Assembly: GCA_007131745.1 (NCBI GenBank) | Contig: SLPX01000043.1 | Location: forward strand, 1-12,777 | Source: Myxococcales bacterium | GTDB lineage: Bacteria; Myxococcota; Polyangia; HGW-17; SLPX01 | Direction of reading: 5' to 3' | Length of the DNA: 12,777 nucleotides | Part shown: one piece after another, positions 1 to 6,385 of the stretch | Layout: each line of letters opens with the position of its first letter | How positions within the stretch are numbered: position 1 is the first letter of the stretch | Made by a program: the position numbers and the translations under genes | The notes under the pieces: model-generated | Told to the model about the DNA's origin: nothing | What the model saw: only the letters and a program-made list of their open reading frames with translations | Database searches by the model: none

Positions 1-97
1 AAACTTTTGATCCCCAAAGAATTTTGTCTATAAAATTCACTTGCCGACAGCTCGCTTGTTGCCTGCCTATTTATTATGCTCTTCCACGCTTTTCCAC
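1..97 (-). pseudogene. IS66-family accessory gene (tnpA/orfA-like) fragment
   Basis: Read on the minus strand, this encodes an open fragment with the pattern W-K-S-I-I...ELSASEFYRQNSLGIKSF. That resembles the short helix-turn-helix accessory protein (TnpA) of IS66 elements, in which a Ser/Arg-Gln-rich stretch precedes a conserved F-Y-x-W-R. It matches the better preserved copy at 2032-2128 at about 95% identity. The 5' end is missing: homology stops at about 97, where an antitoxin sequence begins. The 3' side runs off the left edge, so a longer IS66 body may lie outside the window. The family assignment rests on the motif and on the terminal repeat of the second copy; no search was run. Confidence 0.6.
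1..97. repeat. Direct repeat A, copy 1 (IS66 5' segment)
   Basis: Aligns without gaps to 2032-2128 with about five mismatches in 97 bases. Identity ends sharply at 97/98. Both copies have the same orientation, so recombination between them could delete roughly 2 kb. Confidence 0.9.
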
Positions 98-346
98 GTT
101 GATTTCCCGGTTTGGGTGGTCGAGTCATTGGATAGTGAGGCAGCCCGTACTGGCATCACCCGGCAGTCGATCATCAAGGTCCGGCTGGTTGAGCGCATGA
201 AAAATCCCGACGGCCGCCCCGCACTGTCGCAAATCCGACGTATTTATGTCAAAATAACACACGATATCAGAGATGACCCGTTGCCGATTTCAACCTTAAA
301 GGTTGCCCCGGATCACTTTTCGAACGGTGTTTCCAAAGCTATTTGA
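98..346 (+). pseudogene. 5'-truncated ribbon-helix-helix antitoxin (BrnA/CopG-like)
   Basis: From base 98 the frame encodes VDFPVWVVESLDSEAART, then GITRQSIIKVRLVERM. This is the core of a BrnA/CopG-type antitoxin: an N-terminal strand, then helices built around SLD-x-EA and TRQSIIK. In the family a short Met-led segment precedes it. Here the preceding codons belong to the inverted IS66 fragment, so the natural start and promoter are lost. An ATG at 41 would give a chimeric protein but has no evident ribosome binding site. After about base 210 the C-terminus no longer looks like the family, and from 234 it runs through repeat B, so the 3' end is probably foreign too. No BrnT-like toxin is visible nearby. 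It is most likely a dead remnant. Confidence 0.65.
234..305. repeat. Repeat B, copy 1 (72 bp)
   Basis: Aligns base for base to 3678-3749 with 10 differences in 72 (about 86% identity). It includes an imperfect inverted repeat at 237-250 (GACGTA-TT-TATGTC). The other copy lies just upstream of a DUF4143 ATPase gene; this one lies between two toxin-antitoxin remnants. Its function is unknown. It may be a duplicated upstream region or the edge of a decayed mobile unit. Confidence 0.85.
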
Positions 347-780
347 CTGCAAAACCAAGCAGGGACATAATAGTTGCAGCATATCAGCAGATAACAAGAG
401 ATTGGTGGGATTCCGAACTAACAAAGCATGAATGTTTCATTTCTGATTTTGTAGTGGATGAGATATCAAGGGGAGATATTCACGCATCGAAGAAGAGAAT
501 GAAAGTAGTAAAGGAATTCAAGAAATTAGGTCTTAATGACACAGTTTTTGATTTGGTTATAGAGTATAAGAAGCGGTTGAATATTCCGGAAAGAGCCGAG
601 TTGGATTTATACCATCTTGCTTTGTCGGTGGGAAATGGCATGGATTATGTCTTAACTTGGAATTTCAAGCATATTGCGAATGCTTATGTCAGGGAGAATT
701 TAACCGAAATAAATACATCGCTGGGATTAAGAACACCTACAATTTGTACTCCTGAAGAGTTGATTGGAGAGAACAAATGA
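319..780 (+). pseudogene. PIN-domain toxin (VapC-like) with degraded 5' end
   Basis: The frame encodes AKPSRDIIVAAYQQITRDWW near its start. Further on come E-x-x-x-GD, a central AELDLYHLALS, DYVLTWNFKHIANA and a C-terminal PTICTPEELIG. These mark the PIN-domain ribonuclease toxins that normally begin with strand-acid-T/S-x-x-SYL. Here the N-terminus reads FERCFQSYLTAKPSRD. Adding one base after 324 and removing one A near 336 would restore FETVFPSYL, so two compensating indels are likely. No ATG precedes this segment in frame (stop at 274-276); the only start is a TTG at 343, which would drop the first strand and its acidic residue. The mRNA may still be made, because the overlapping gene at 777 is intact. 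Family placement is solid; loss of activity is inference. Confidence 0.75.
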
Positions 781-953
781 ATGAAGAAAATGAAATCATA
801 GAGGAAATCCGGCGTGCCCGAAAAGAGATTGAAAAAGAATATGATAGGGATCCTGAGAAGATATATTTATCATACAAAGCACGACAAGAGCAAAGCCCTC
901 AAGAATACTTTTCTGGAAAACCCGTTAAGATACGCAAATCAACAGCAGCATAA
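777..953 (+). CDS. Small partner protein of PIN toxin (putative antitoxin), 58 aa
   Basis: The gene starts at the ATG overlapping the toxin stop (ATGA, 777-780), the usual sign of translational coupling. The product opens MNEENEIIEEIRRARKEIEK and ends with a basic tail. It is highly charged and helical in its first half, with a Y-L-S-Y-K-x-R-Q-E stretch in the middle. Small proteins of this type (E-E-I/V-R-x-A-R-x-E, then a tail) are commonly encoded just downstream of PIN toxins of this subfamily and are thought to be their partner. No DNA-binding domain is obvious. It is intact, whereas the toxin start is damaged. An ATG at 781 lies in another frame and was not used. The antitoxin role is inferred from position. 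Confidence 0.75.
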   Translation: MNEENEIIEEIRRARKEIEKEYDRDPEKIYLSYKARQEQSPQEYFSGKPVKIRKSTAA

Positions 954-1081
954 GATTGGCCCCCCGCAGAAAAGCCGGCCCCGATGCATGCACTATTCTG
1001 AATTGCATCGAAGCCGCATTCCGAAAGTACTTCCAACGCTGAATATGGCCCCATGGCTTCGGACTCTGCAGGTTCGCCCCT

Positions 1082-1097
1082 TGACATTCGGCTCTTA
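1082..1097. repeat. 16-bp exact repeat, copy 1
   Basis: TGACATTCGGCTCTTA occurs here and at 3778-3793. Both copies lie at the 3' end of a minus-strand gene: here about 9 bases beyond the stop of the Tat lipoprotein, there overlapping the stop of the large repeat protein. Confidence 0.8.
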
Positions 1098-1105
1098 CGG
1101 CTGAC

Positions 1106-1459
1106 TCAAAAATAACTCCTGGATTCGTACGCCGATCCATCCTCGGCAATAACCGGACCTCCATCCTCAGCAATAACTGGACCTCCATCCTCGGCAATAA
1201 CTGGACCTCCATCCACATCCACGCCCCCGTCGTCATCCGGGTAGAGACTTCCGTCCTTGTCATCTCCCGAGGGCGAACCACCCCCACAGCCGACCGCGGC
1301 TGCAACCGCAACCGCGCCCATGCCCCCCAGAAACCTCCGCCTCGAAATGGTCCCCGAAGGCTGAACGGTAACGGATTCTGATTGATCGCCGGCTTGTGGA
1401 TCCAAAGCAGACTTCTCAACGGAAAGCCCATCCGAATTGGTTTCGGATTTTTTCACCAT
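1106..1459 (-). CDS. Tat-exported lipoprotein with acidic octapeptide repeats, 117 aa
   Basis: The start at 1459 has a strong ribosome binding site (AGGAGGA, rc of 1467-1473) seven bases away. Residues 39-46 are a twin-arginine motif (SRRRFLGG), followed by an Ala/Val-rich hydrophobic segment and a lipobox-like AVGC with the lipid Cys at 58. The mature part is Gly/Asp-rich, with three exact copies of DGGPVIAE at 83-106 and a short YESRSYF tail. About 38 residues precede the RR motif, longer than usual. The protein is predicted to be a small surface or periplasmic lipoprotein. It has no catalytic domain, and the short acidic tail suggests a structural, binding or carrier role (speculative). 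Similar Tat lipoproteins with tandem repeats occur in deltaproteobacterial lineages. The function is unknown. Confidence 0.75.
   Translation of the reverse strand: MVKKSETNSDGLSVEKSALDPQAGDQSESVTVQPSGTISRRRFLGGMGAVAVAAAVGCGGGSPSGDDKDGSLYPDDDGGVDVDGGPVIAEDGGPVIAEDGGPVIAEDGSAYESRSYF
1142..1213. repeat. Tandem 24-bp repeat x3 inside Tat lipoprotein
   Basis: Three adjacent 24-base units encode DGGPVIAE. They differ only at synonymous sites (for example tcg/tca and acc/act), which suggests recent expansion by slippage or recombination, with the protein sequence kept. Confidence 0.9.
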
Positions 1460-1548
1460 CTGTTTGTCCTCCTAATACTCTCGCGGAAAAACCATGTTTC
1501 ATCTTACTTGAAAGTGCCGAGTTTTCTTTATGCTGTCATAGCTATTTT

Positions 1549-1725
1549 TCAGTCAAGTGTCACTCTGATCTTGAATGGATCAATGCCGAGGTAATACGCC
1601 CGATCGACGAATGGGACGCCTTCCAGATGGCGCCCCCTTGTGGCCGCCACTGCCGGCCCGAACCCCGCCCTTGCCGAACTGTCCTCTACTCTCTTGAAAT
1701 ACCTCTCGAGGTTTGATATCTCGAC
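1549..1725 (-). pseudogene. Unidentified gene fragment (C-terminal 58 codons)
   Basis: Within the 324-base stretch 1460-1783, which has no intact gene, one minus-strand frame is open for 58 codons and has protein-like composition. It reads SNLERYFKRVEDS near its start and GVPFVDRAYYLGIDPFKIR towards its end, then stops at 1549. No ATG, GTG or TTG start was found after the upstream stop (1726-1728). It looks like the 3' remnant of a longer gene. I do not recognise the family, and chance openness in GC-rich DNA remains possible. Confidence 0.3.
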
Positions 1726-1741
1726 TCACCAAAAGTAAAAA
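1713..1741 (+). promoter_or_regulatory. Possible promoter of small lipoprotein gene
   Basis: TTGATA (1713-1718), a 17-base spacer and TAAAAA (1736-1741) lie about 42 bases before the start at 1784. The -35 is good and the -10 weak. A short inverted repeat (ACCTC-TC-GAGGT, 1701-1712) sits immediately upstream. Confidence 0.3.
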
Positions 1742-1783
1742 GGGCTTTTGTATTTACTATTCTCTTTCAGGGAGGTCTTATTC

Positions 1784-2000
1784 ATGCGTGTTGTATCGTG
1801 GTTTTGTCTTCTTTTTCTTATTGGGTGTGGTGCTGCGCCTGCTGCGGATCTACGCTTAGAGCCGACGGTGGCGGGCGAGCGGTTATGGTGTGGTGTTGTT
1901 GACGAACACTGCTATGTCGATGGGTGATGCGAGGCTTGCGTTGGGTGCTTTCGGCATTCTTGGTGCTCTGGCTGCGCAAGAGCCGGATTGCCTGGACTAG
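1784..2000 (+). pseudogene. Small lipoprotein broken by a single frameshift
   Basis: The ATG at 1784 follows GGGAGGT (1770-1776). The frame opens with MRVVSWFCLLFLIGCGAAPA, a typical lipoprotein signal with lipobox LIGC (Cys15), and stops at 1925-1927 after 47 residues. The next frame carries DARLALGAFGILGALAAQ and ends at 1998-2000. Removing one G from the GGG at 1922-1924 joins the two as CYVDGDARLALGAFGILG. The result is a 71-residue lipoprotein with a hydrophobic C-terminal stretch and Cys at 15, 37, 44 and 69. Either the gene is dead or the assembly has a one-base error. No known function is recognised. Confidence 0.55.
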
Positions 2001-2027
2001 AGTAAATCGGAATATTCTTCACCATCC

Positions 2028-2150
2028 CTAGAAACTTTTGATTCCCAAAGAATTCTGTCTATAAAATCCACTTGCCGACAGCTCGATTGTTGCCTGCCTA
2101 TTTATTATGCTCTTCCACGCTTTTCTACTTCGATTGCTCTGCTGTTTCAT
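2028..2150 (-). pseudogene. IS66 accessory protein TnpA-like, truncated (40 aa)
   Basis: The ATG at 2150 has an excellent ribosome binding site (GGAGG, rc of 2155-2159). The product opens MKQQSNRSRKAWKSI, continues ELSASGFYRQNSLGIKSF and then hits TAG. IS66 TnpA proteins usually continue F-Y-x-W-R-R. Here the next codons read stop-Gly-Trp-stop-Arg, consistent with point mutations TAC to TAG and CGA to TGA, so the gene decayed by nonsense mutation before being cut off. An intact relative would be about 100 residues. Confidence 0.6.
2032..2128. repeat. Direct repeat A, copy 2
   Basis: Second copy of 1-97, about 95% identical, in the same orientation. This copy retains the 5' sequences up to the element end at 2240. 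Confidence 0.9.
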
Positions 2151-2220
2151 AACCACCTCCTTCTTCTATCTTCAGGTCATGAAATAGAACGTAGAATTCA
2201 AAATCCCTCAGAACAACAAC

Positions 2221-2240
2221 GCCGTTCTATTACCGCTTAC
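2221..2240 (-). repeat. IS66-type terminal inverted repeat (one end)
   Basis: The minus strand reads GTAAGCGGTAATAGAACGGC inward from 2240. The GTAAGCG start is characteristic of IS66-family ends. No matching right end is present in the window. Confidence 0.55.
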
Positions 2241-2275
2241 GTGTAAGTGGAGAAACTGTCCGTGAATGAAACCGA

Positions 2276-3601
2276 TTACCCCCTGAACAACCTGTGAATC
2301 AAATACGGTGGCATGAACAGTATTTCCATTTGATCCATGTTTTTGATTTCGGGGGTTCCGTTATAGACGACAAAGCCTTGCTTCAATTTGTTTGTTTTCA
2401 AAAACGCTTTCATTTGCGAGAGTGATTTTTGGGTGATTTTTGAACCTGTTTTTACTTCAACGGGGATGATGTCACGTCCGGTCCTGACCACGAAGTCGAG
2501 TTCTTTTTGAACTTTGTTGTTTGATTTGAAGGATGTTATCGCTCTTGCGGAGCCTGTATAACTAACCAGTTCCTGACAAACCATGTTTTCAAAAAGCTGT
2601 GCAGAAGTCTCAGTGCTGCCTGACAGGGTTGCAGGCATTCCACGGGTAAGAAGAAAATTCATTATTCCCGTGTCAAAAAGATATTTTTTTGAGCTATATC
2701 CCTTCTTTGTAGTGTTCTGTATTGTCTCGTTTTCAAGGATATAAACAAGATGCCATGAGCGGAGCGCTTCAAGCATTCTTGGAAGCAGAGTGCGATATGC
2801 CGGTGAATCGGTGGAAAGAATCGTGCTGTTTGTTGTTGGAAACGCTACATGTCTTCCAATTGTTTTCAGGCAGTGTTCCAGAAGTGAGCCGTACTGAACT
2901 GTTTTGCCTCTTTCATTTTCCTCATCATGTAAAAACCGATCCGCGTCACGATAGAAATTGTTTACAAGAGACTCGAAGAGAATGAGGTGTTCACTTTTGT
3001 TTTCAAAGGCACGGACTATCCCCGGAAGCCCCCCGATGGAAAGAAACAGTTCATATTCTCCCATAAAAAGATCGTGAATTTCTTTTTGAAACGGAGCGGC
3101 AATATCTTCCGGAATCAGTTCAAGATAACTCTCCTTTTTTCTGAATCGTAAAAACTCAATAAAATTGAGCGGTCTTAAGACGAATTCAACTACTCTCCCT
3201 GTCGGCATGGGAATATTGCCCCTGAAAAGGCTGGACAGAACAGAACCGGAAAAAATAACCGTCTGATTTTTCCATACCCGATGCATCTGCATGATGAATT
3301 TCCCGAGATGCACGCCGGCCTGGGCTTCATCAATTATCAGAATTTTCGAATTGTCCGGTCTGAAACCATAGACCGTACTCAAAACGAACTCAAACTGCTG
3401 AAAGGTCACGGCACTTTTGATAAGATTCGTGTTTGCCGATTCATCCCAAAGATTAATTATCAGTTTTTCCCGATCCGTTTTGATGTTTTCCAAAATTGAG
3501 GTTTTTCCGGTCTGCCGTGCGCCTGAGAGGAGAACAAACTGATCATTTGCTGAATGTAGGTGATTTAAAATATTTTTTTCCATATCTCTTTTTACATACA
3601 T
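2276..3601 (-). CDS. AAA ATPase with C-terminal DUF4143 nuclease-like domain, 441 aa
   Basis: The start at 3601 is chosen because GGAGGTGG (rc of 3607-3614) precedes it and MYVKRDMEK is the usual family beginning. The ATG at 3685 adds 28 residues unlike the family. Residues 26-34 are Walker A (SGARQTGKT) and 86-94 Walker B (KILIIDEAQ). Residues 117-150 carry the typical FSGS...GR...LRPLNFIEFL segment. The C-terminal domain has the PD-(D/E)xK-like residues E338 (FENMV), D369 (ELDFVV), E382 and K384 (VEVK). Such proteins are common in bacteria and archaea. Their role is not settled, although some act as ATP-dependent regulators or in mobile contexts. It appears intact, is transcribed alone from its own promoter, and lies beside the IS66 remnant. 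The architecture call is strong; the biological role is unknown. Confidence 0.88.
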   Translation of the reverse strand: MYVKRDMEKNILNHLHSANDQFVLLSGARQTGKTSILENIKTDREKLIINLWDESANTNLIKSAVTFQQFEFVLSTVYGFRPDNSKILIIDEAQAGVHLGKFIMQMHRVWKNQTVIFSGSVLSSLFRGNIPMPTGRVVEFVLRPLNFIEFLRFRKKESYLELIPEDIAAPFQKEIHDLFMGEYELFLSIGGLPGIVRAFENKSEHLILFESLVNNFYRDADRFLHDEENERGKTVQYGSLLEHCLKTIGRHVAFPTTNSTILSTDSPAYRTLLPRMLEALRSWHLVYILENETIQNTTKKGYSSKKYLFDTGIMNFLLTRGMPATLSGSTETSAQLFENMVCQELVSYTGSARAITSFKSNNKVQKELDFVVRTGRDIIPVEVKTGSKITQKSLSQMKAFLKTNKLKQGFVVYNGTPEIKNMDQMEILFMPPYLIHRLFRG

Positions 3602-3641
3602 TTTAACCACCTCCGGAGAACGATGAATCGAGCTGAATGGA

Positions 3642-3670
3642 ATTATCTCCGAATTTGTGCATGTAATCAA
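3642..3670 (-). promoter_or_regulatory. Promoter of the DUF4143 ATPase gene
   Basis: The minus strand reads TTGATT (3670-3665), a 17-base spacer and GATAAT (3647-3642). Transcription would start near 3635, about 35 bases before the start codon. It lies immediately downstream of repeat B copy 2. Confidence 0.55.
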
Positions 3671-3677
3671 CATGAAT

Positions 3678-3749
3678 TCCGACATATTTATGTCAAACTA
3701 TAACACGATATCAGAGATAACTCGTTGCAGACTTCAACCTCAAAGGCTG
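3678..3749. repeat. Repeat B, copy 2 (72 bp)
   Basis: Partner of 234-305. It contains a perfect inverted repeat GACATA-TT-TATGTC at 3681-3694. It lies just upstream of the ATPase promoter, so it could bind a regulator, or could simply be what remains of a duplication. Confidence 0.85.
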
Positions 3750-3777
3750 GTGCGGAGAGGAGTCTCGCAAAAAATAA

Positions 3778-3793
3778 TGACATTCGGCTCTTA
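3778..3793. repeat. 16-bp exact repeat, copy 2
   Basis: Identical to 1082-1097. Its last three bases (TTA, 3791-3793) are the reverse of the TAA stop of the large repeat protein. Confidence 0.8.
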
Positions 3794-6385
3794 ATCCTTG
3801 GGATGAAAATAGGGTTTCGCTGAAACAAGTTTCCCCCGGTTGTTGAAATGAACTCTAGTTCGATATTGGTATTTCTTGCCTCCAATGATTTGATTCCCGG
3901 CCAAATAACCACTCTCGAGAACTCCGTTCGGGTGAAATTGCACAACTGTTCCACCCAACAAACGAAAGTTGGAAACCGTTACATCGCCGGAAAGTGAAGC
4001 CTCCTTGAGCCGCCCGTTTTCGTGAAATAAAATCATGCCTCTGTTTAAGGGAATTTTCGAGACAATCGACGGGACAGCGAGGTAACAACTCTTCAACCGG
4101 CCGTTTTCATAAAGGCTGACAGGTGTCCCGGTTCCACATCGAATGTTTGCAACAACTCTCTCCTGAGCCGAGTAAAAAGCTGCAAGTCTGCCGGATGGAT
4201 GGTAGTCGTGGATTGTATCGCCTTTGTTCAAGGTGAAGCCGAGTATTCGCCGCTTTTTTTTGAGCGCGCCCTCGCGAGGCCGCCCGTTGGAATACAAATG
4301 TATTGTTTCGCCTTTTTTGAATCGAACACCATCCAGCGCCACATCCCGGGCCAGGCGTCCTTCTTTGGGGCGACCGGAGGGATAGAGATCCAAGTACGCG
4401 CCCTCTTTCATTGTAAGACCGTAAATCTCCTGTTTTCCTCCCGGAATCGCATAATTGATCCGGCCTTCCCTGTCGAAAAAAAGCCGGGTGCCGTCCGTCC
4501 AATGAACACTGCGGATTTTGTGCGGTGAACTCAGAAAAACATGATGCAACCCGATGCCTTTTCTTAGCGAATCCCCCTGATCAAACACCAAAACCGTCCC
4601 AGCCTTGAATCGGAACCCTAAAACATCATGTTCTCGATCCAGCAACGCCCATTGCAAACGCTTGGATTCATCAAACATGACGATGGTCTTGGGCTCCAAG
4701 GTCAGCCGGCCGATCTTGCTGCGAGACCGCAACCGCTTAACATCCAATTCACCTCGTTTATCGAATCTCAACGGCAAAAAACGAGGAATGTCCAGGTTGG
4801 AAATCTTCTGGCGTTTCCCTGATTCTCCTTTTCGCAAGCGGCCGTCTGGATACAATTCGAAACGTCTTTTTTCTGCAAGAAAAACTCCGCTGACAATTGT
4901 ATCCTGGGAAGGATAACCCGCGACCAGGCGGCCCCGGTCGGAAACCTCGACTGCTGCTTTAGGAGCATCCAGGCCGCATGACTTATTATCCGGGCAACCG
5001 AACAGGGTAATACCGTCTATGACATGATTTTGGGCTAAAAAGCCCTTCTTCAGCCGGCCGTTCGGGTGCAGTTCTATTCTTGTCGCCTCCGGGAAAATGG
5101 AAGAAAACCCGTTTTCACCGCCTCGAATCAGGAGCTTGGATATTTTTGCTGTTTTGGCAAGGTAGCCGCTTTTCACCCGCCCGGACGGATAAAATGTCAC
5201 ACCTTCGACCCGGTAACGGGTGGGGCCTCGTTCGGTGGGAATCTGAATCCGGCCGCTCCTTGTAAGCCACAACCCTTTGATTCTGAAAGGCGAAGAGGGA
5301 ACGACTTTATGAAGACGACCGTTGGGATGAAACTCTATCACGGTCCCAGGCTGAACCTTGATCCCTTGCACCTCGGATGGCTCTCCCACCAGACCCGATG
5401 CAAGACGGCCGTTCGGATGAAACTCTACTTCGTAATGACTGCCCAAAATGACATCATTGATTTTCTGGGCAACATGCAGCCGGCCCTTGATCAACCTTCC
5501 TGAGCGTGAAAAAATCACGGAAGAAGAAAAAACAATACCCCTGTGCTTGTACGGCGCCCTGAGTTGGATCGTTATGATATCGCCGCACGCGGAAACGTAA
5601 AAAGTGTCGCCCTTGGGCAGCATCACTTTGCCGATTCTCTGTTCCGCTGCCGAAACCGCCATGCTGATACCGCCATCCGGATGAAATCTTATCTGTTTAT
5701 CGCCATGGCTCTCGCCTCCCACTAAAGTTCCTTCTATTCGGGTAGGCCCTGACAGATAAGCGCGCTCCAATGCACCTTTAGTTCCCATATACACCGTCGT
5801 ACCACTGGGCAACAATCCGCGCTTTACCTTGAAGTCCTCGCTCAACCTTCCTGAATAAAGGTTTCCGGCCTCGGTTAATTCAATCAGCGATCCCGCGGAC
5901 AAGGGATAACCCGACACAGTAACGGCACGGGAAAGATATGCCGACCTGAGCTTTCCGGACGAGTAAAAAAACGTAGTCCTGGGATAACCCAAAGCAGGCA
6001 CGCCGCCAAGGAGTGTATCTTTCGCCAGATCGCCGTAGGCCGGATTTCCGTTTTTGTGAAACTGGATAGTCGTTTCACCGCGAAACACGAACCCTATCAA
6101 CCGGGTATCACGGGCCAGCGAAGCGCTCTGAAGCCGGCCGGAAGATGTAAACTCCACACCGTCCTTTACGAGCAAACCCGAAAGCTTGGCAGTTCCGTAA
6201 AGACGGGCTGCCTGGAGTTCTCCGTTTGGATGGTACCGCGCACTCTCTGCAAAAACCCTCAACCTTGTTCCCCGCACTTTTACAATAAGTGTTTTCCCGC
6301 TGCCGCGCTCTTTCGCCCGGACCATCCCGCCTCCGGAAACAATAAGAACAAACACTAGAGCCGACTTTTTAAAAAACTTTATCAT
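3791..6385 (-). CDS. Large exported repeat protein, ~26 YwqK/MORN-like repeats, 864 aa
   Basis: The start at 6385 is preferred over the upstream ATG at 6490: it begins a signal peptide (MIKFFKKSALVFVLIVSGGG, likely cut after VRA at about 24) and follows GAGGGG. The rest is about 26 imperfect repeats of 29-31 residues. The consensus is hydrophobic-x-F-[HY]-P-[NS]-G-[RK]-L, then [GA]-x-L-[AS], then [IV]-x-G, then x-x-G-[TDE]. The clearest copies read VIEFHPNGRLHK, RIELHPNGRLKKG and VVQFHPNGVLESG. This resembles the beta-hairpin repeats of YwqK/MORN_2 proteins but is far longer than usual. No catalytic domain is seen. A pair of Cys (GCPDNKSCG) sits in one insert. It is probably an extended beta-rich scaffold in the periplasm or at the surface, but the role is unknown. 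The repeats are diverged at DNA level, so the array is old. Confidence 0.85.
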   Translation of the reverse strand: MIKFFKKSALVFVLIVSGGGMVRAKERGSGKTLIVKVRGTRLRVFAESARYHPNGELQAARLYGTAKLSGLLVKDGVEFTSSGRLQSASLARDTRLIGFVFRGETTIQFHKNGNPAYGDLAKDTLLGGVPALGYPRTTFFYSSGKLRSAYLSRAVTVSGYPLSAGSLIELTEAGNLYSGRLSEDFKVKRGLLPSGTTVYMGTKGALERAYLSGPTRIEGTLVGGESHGDKQIRFHPDGGISMAVSAAEQRIGKVMLPKGDTFYVSACGDIITIQLRAPYKHRGIVFSSSVIFSRSGRLIKGRLHVAQKINDVILGSHYEVEFHPNGRLASGLVGEPSEVQGIKVQPGTVIEFHPNGRLHKVVPSSPFRIKGLWLTRSGRIQIPTERGPTRYRVEGVTFYPSGRVKSGYLAKTAKISKLLIRGGENGFSSIFPEATRIELHPNGRLKKGFLAQNHVIDGITLFGCPDNKSCGLDAPKAAVEVSDRGRLVAGYPSQDTIVSGVFLAEKRRFELYPDGRLRKGESGKRQKISNLDIPRFLPLRFDKRGELDVKRLRSRSKIGRLTLEPKTIVMFDESKRLQWALLDREHDVLGFRFKAGTVLVFDQGDSLRKGIGLHHVFLSSPHKIRSVHWTDGTRLFFDREGRINYAIPGGKQEIYGLTMKEGAYLDLYPSGRPKEGRLARDVALDGVRFKKGETIHLYSNGRPREGALKKKRRILGFTLNKGDTIHDYHPSGRLAAFYSAQERVVANIRCGTGTPVSLYENGRLKSCYLAVPSIVSKIPLNRGMILFHENGRLKEASLSGDVTVSNFRLLGGTVVQFHPNGVLESGYLAGNQIIGGKKYQYRTRVHFNNRGKLVSAKPYFHPKD

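Larger units (their letters stand above)
2016..2240 (-). mobile_element. IS66-family left-end remnant
   Basis: On the minus strand the segment begins at 2240 with GTAAGCGGTAATAGAACGGC, matching the GTAAGCG-type terminal inverted repeats of IS66 elements. About 90 bases of leader follow, then an accessory gene start at 2150. Homology fades at about 2016 and no transposase (TnpC) or TnpB follows. It is a truncated, immobile fragment in the same orientation as the one at 1-97. The 8-bp target duplication expected at 2241-2248 cannot be checked because the other end is absent. Confidence 0.6.

Noticed and set aside
814..1104. A 96-residue open frame on the plus strand
   Set aside because: It overlaps the 58-residue partner gene in another frame, has no ribosome binding site and no domain-like composition.
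1..1105. Integron cassette array with attC sites
   Set aside because: No paired RYYYAAC/GTTRRRY core sites were seen around the toxin-antitoxin genes, and the repeats resemble an IS66 fragment instead.
1142..1213. Tandem 24-bp repeats as a CRISPR-like array
   Set aside because: There are no spacers and the units are coding, in frame, in the Tat lipoprotein.
925..1431. A 168-residue minus-strand frame
   Set aside because: It is a shadow of the Tat lipoprotein gene; its apparent repeats come from the 24-bp tandem repeat read out of frame.
3602..3685. Upstream ATG at 3685 for the ATPase gene
   Set aside because: It adds 28 residues unlike the family and lies upstream of the predicted promoter, while the start at 3601 has a strong ribosome binding site.
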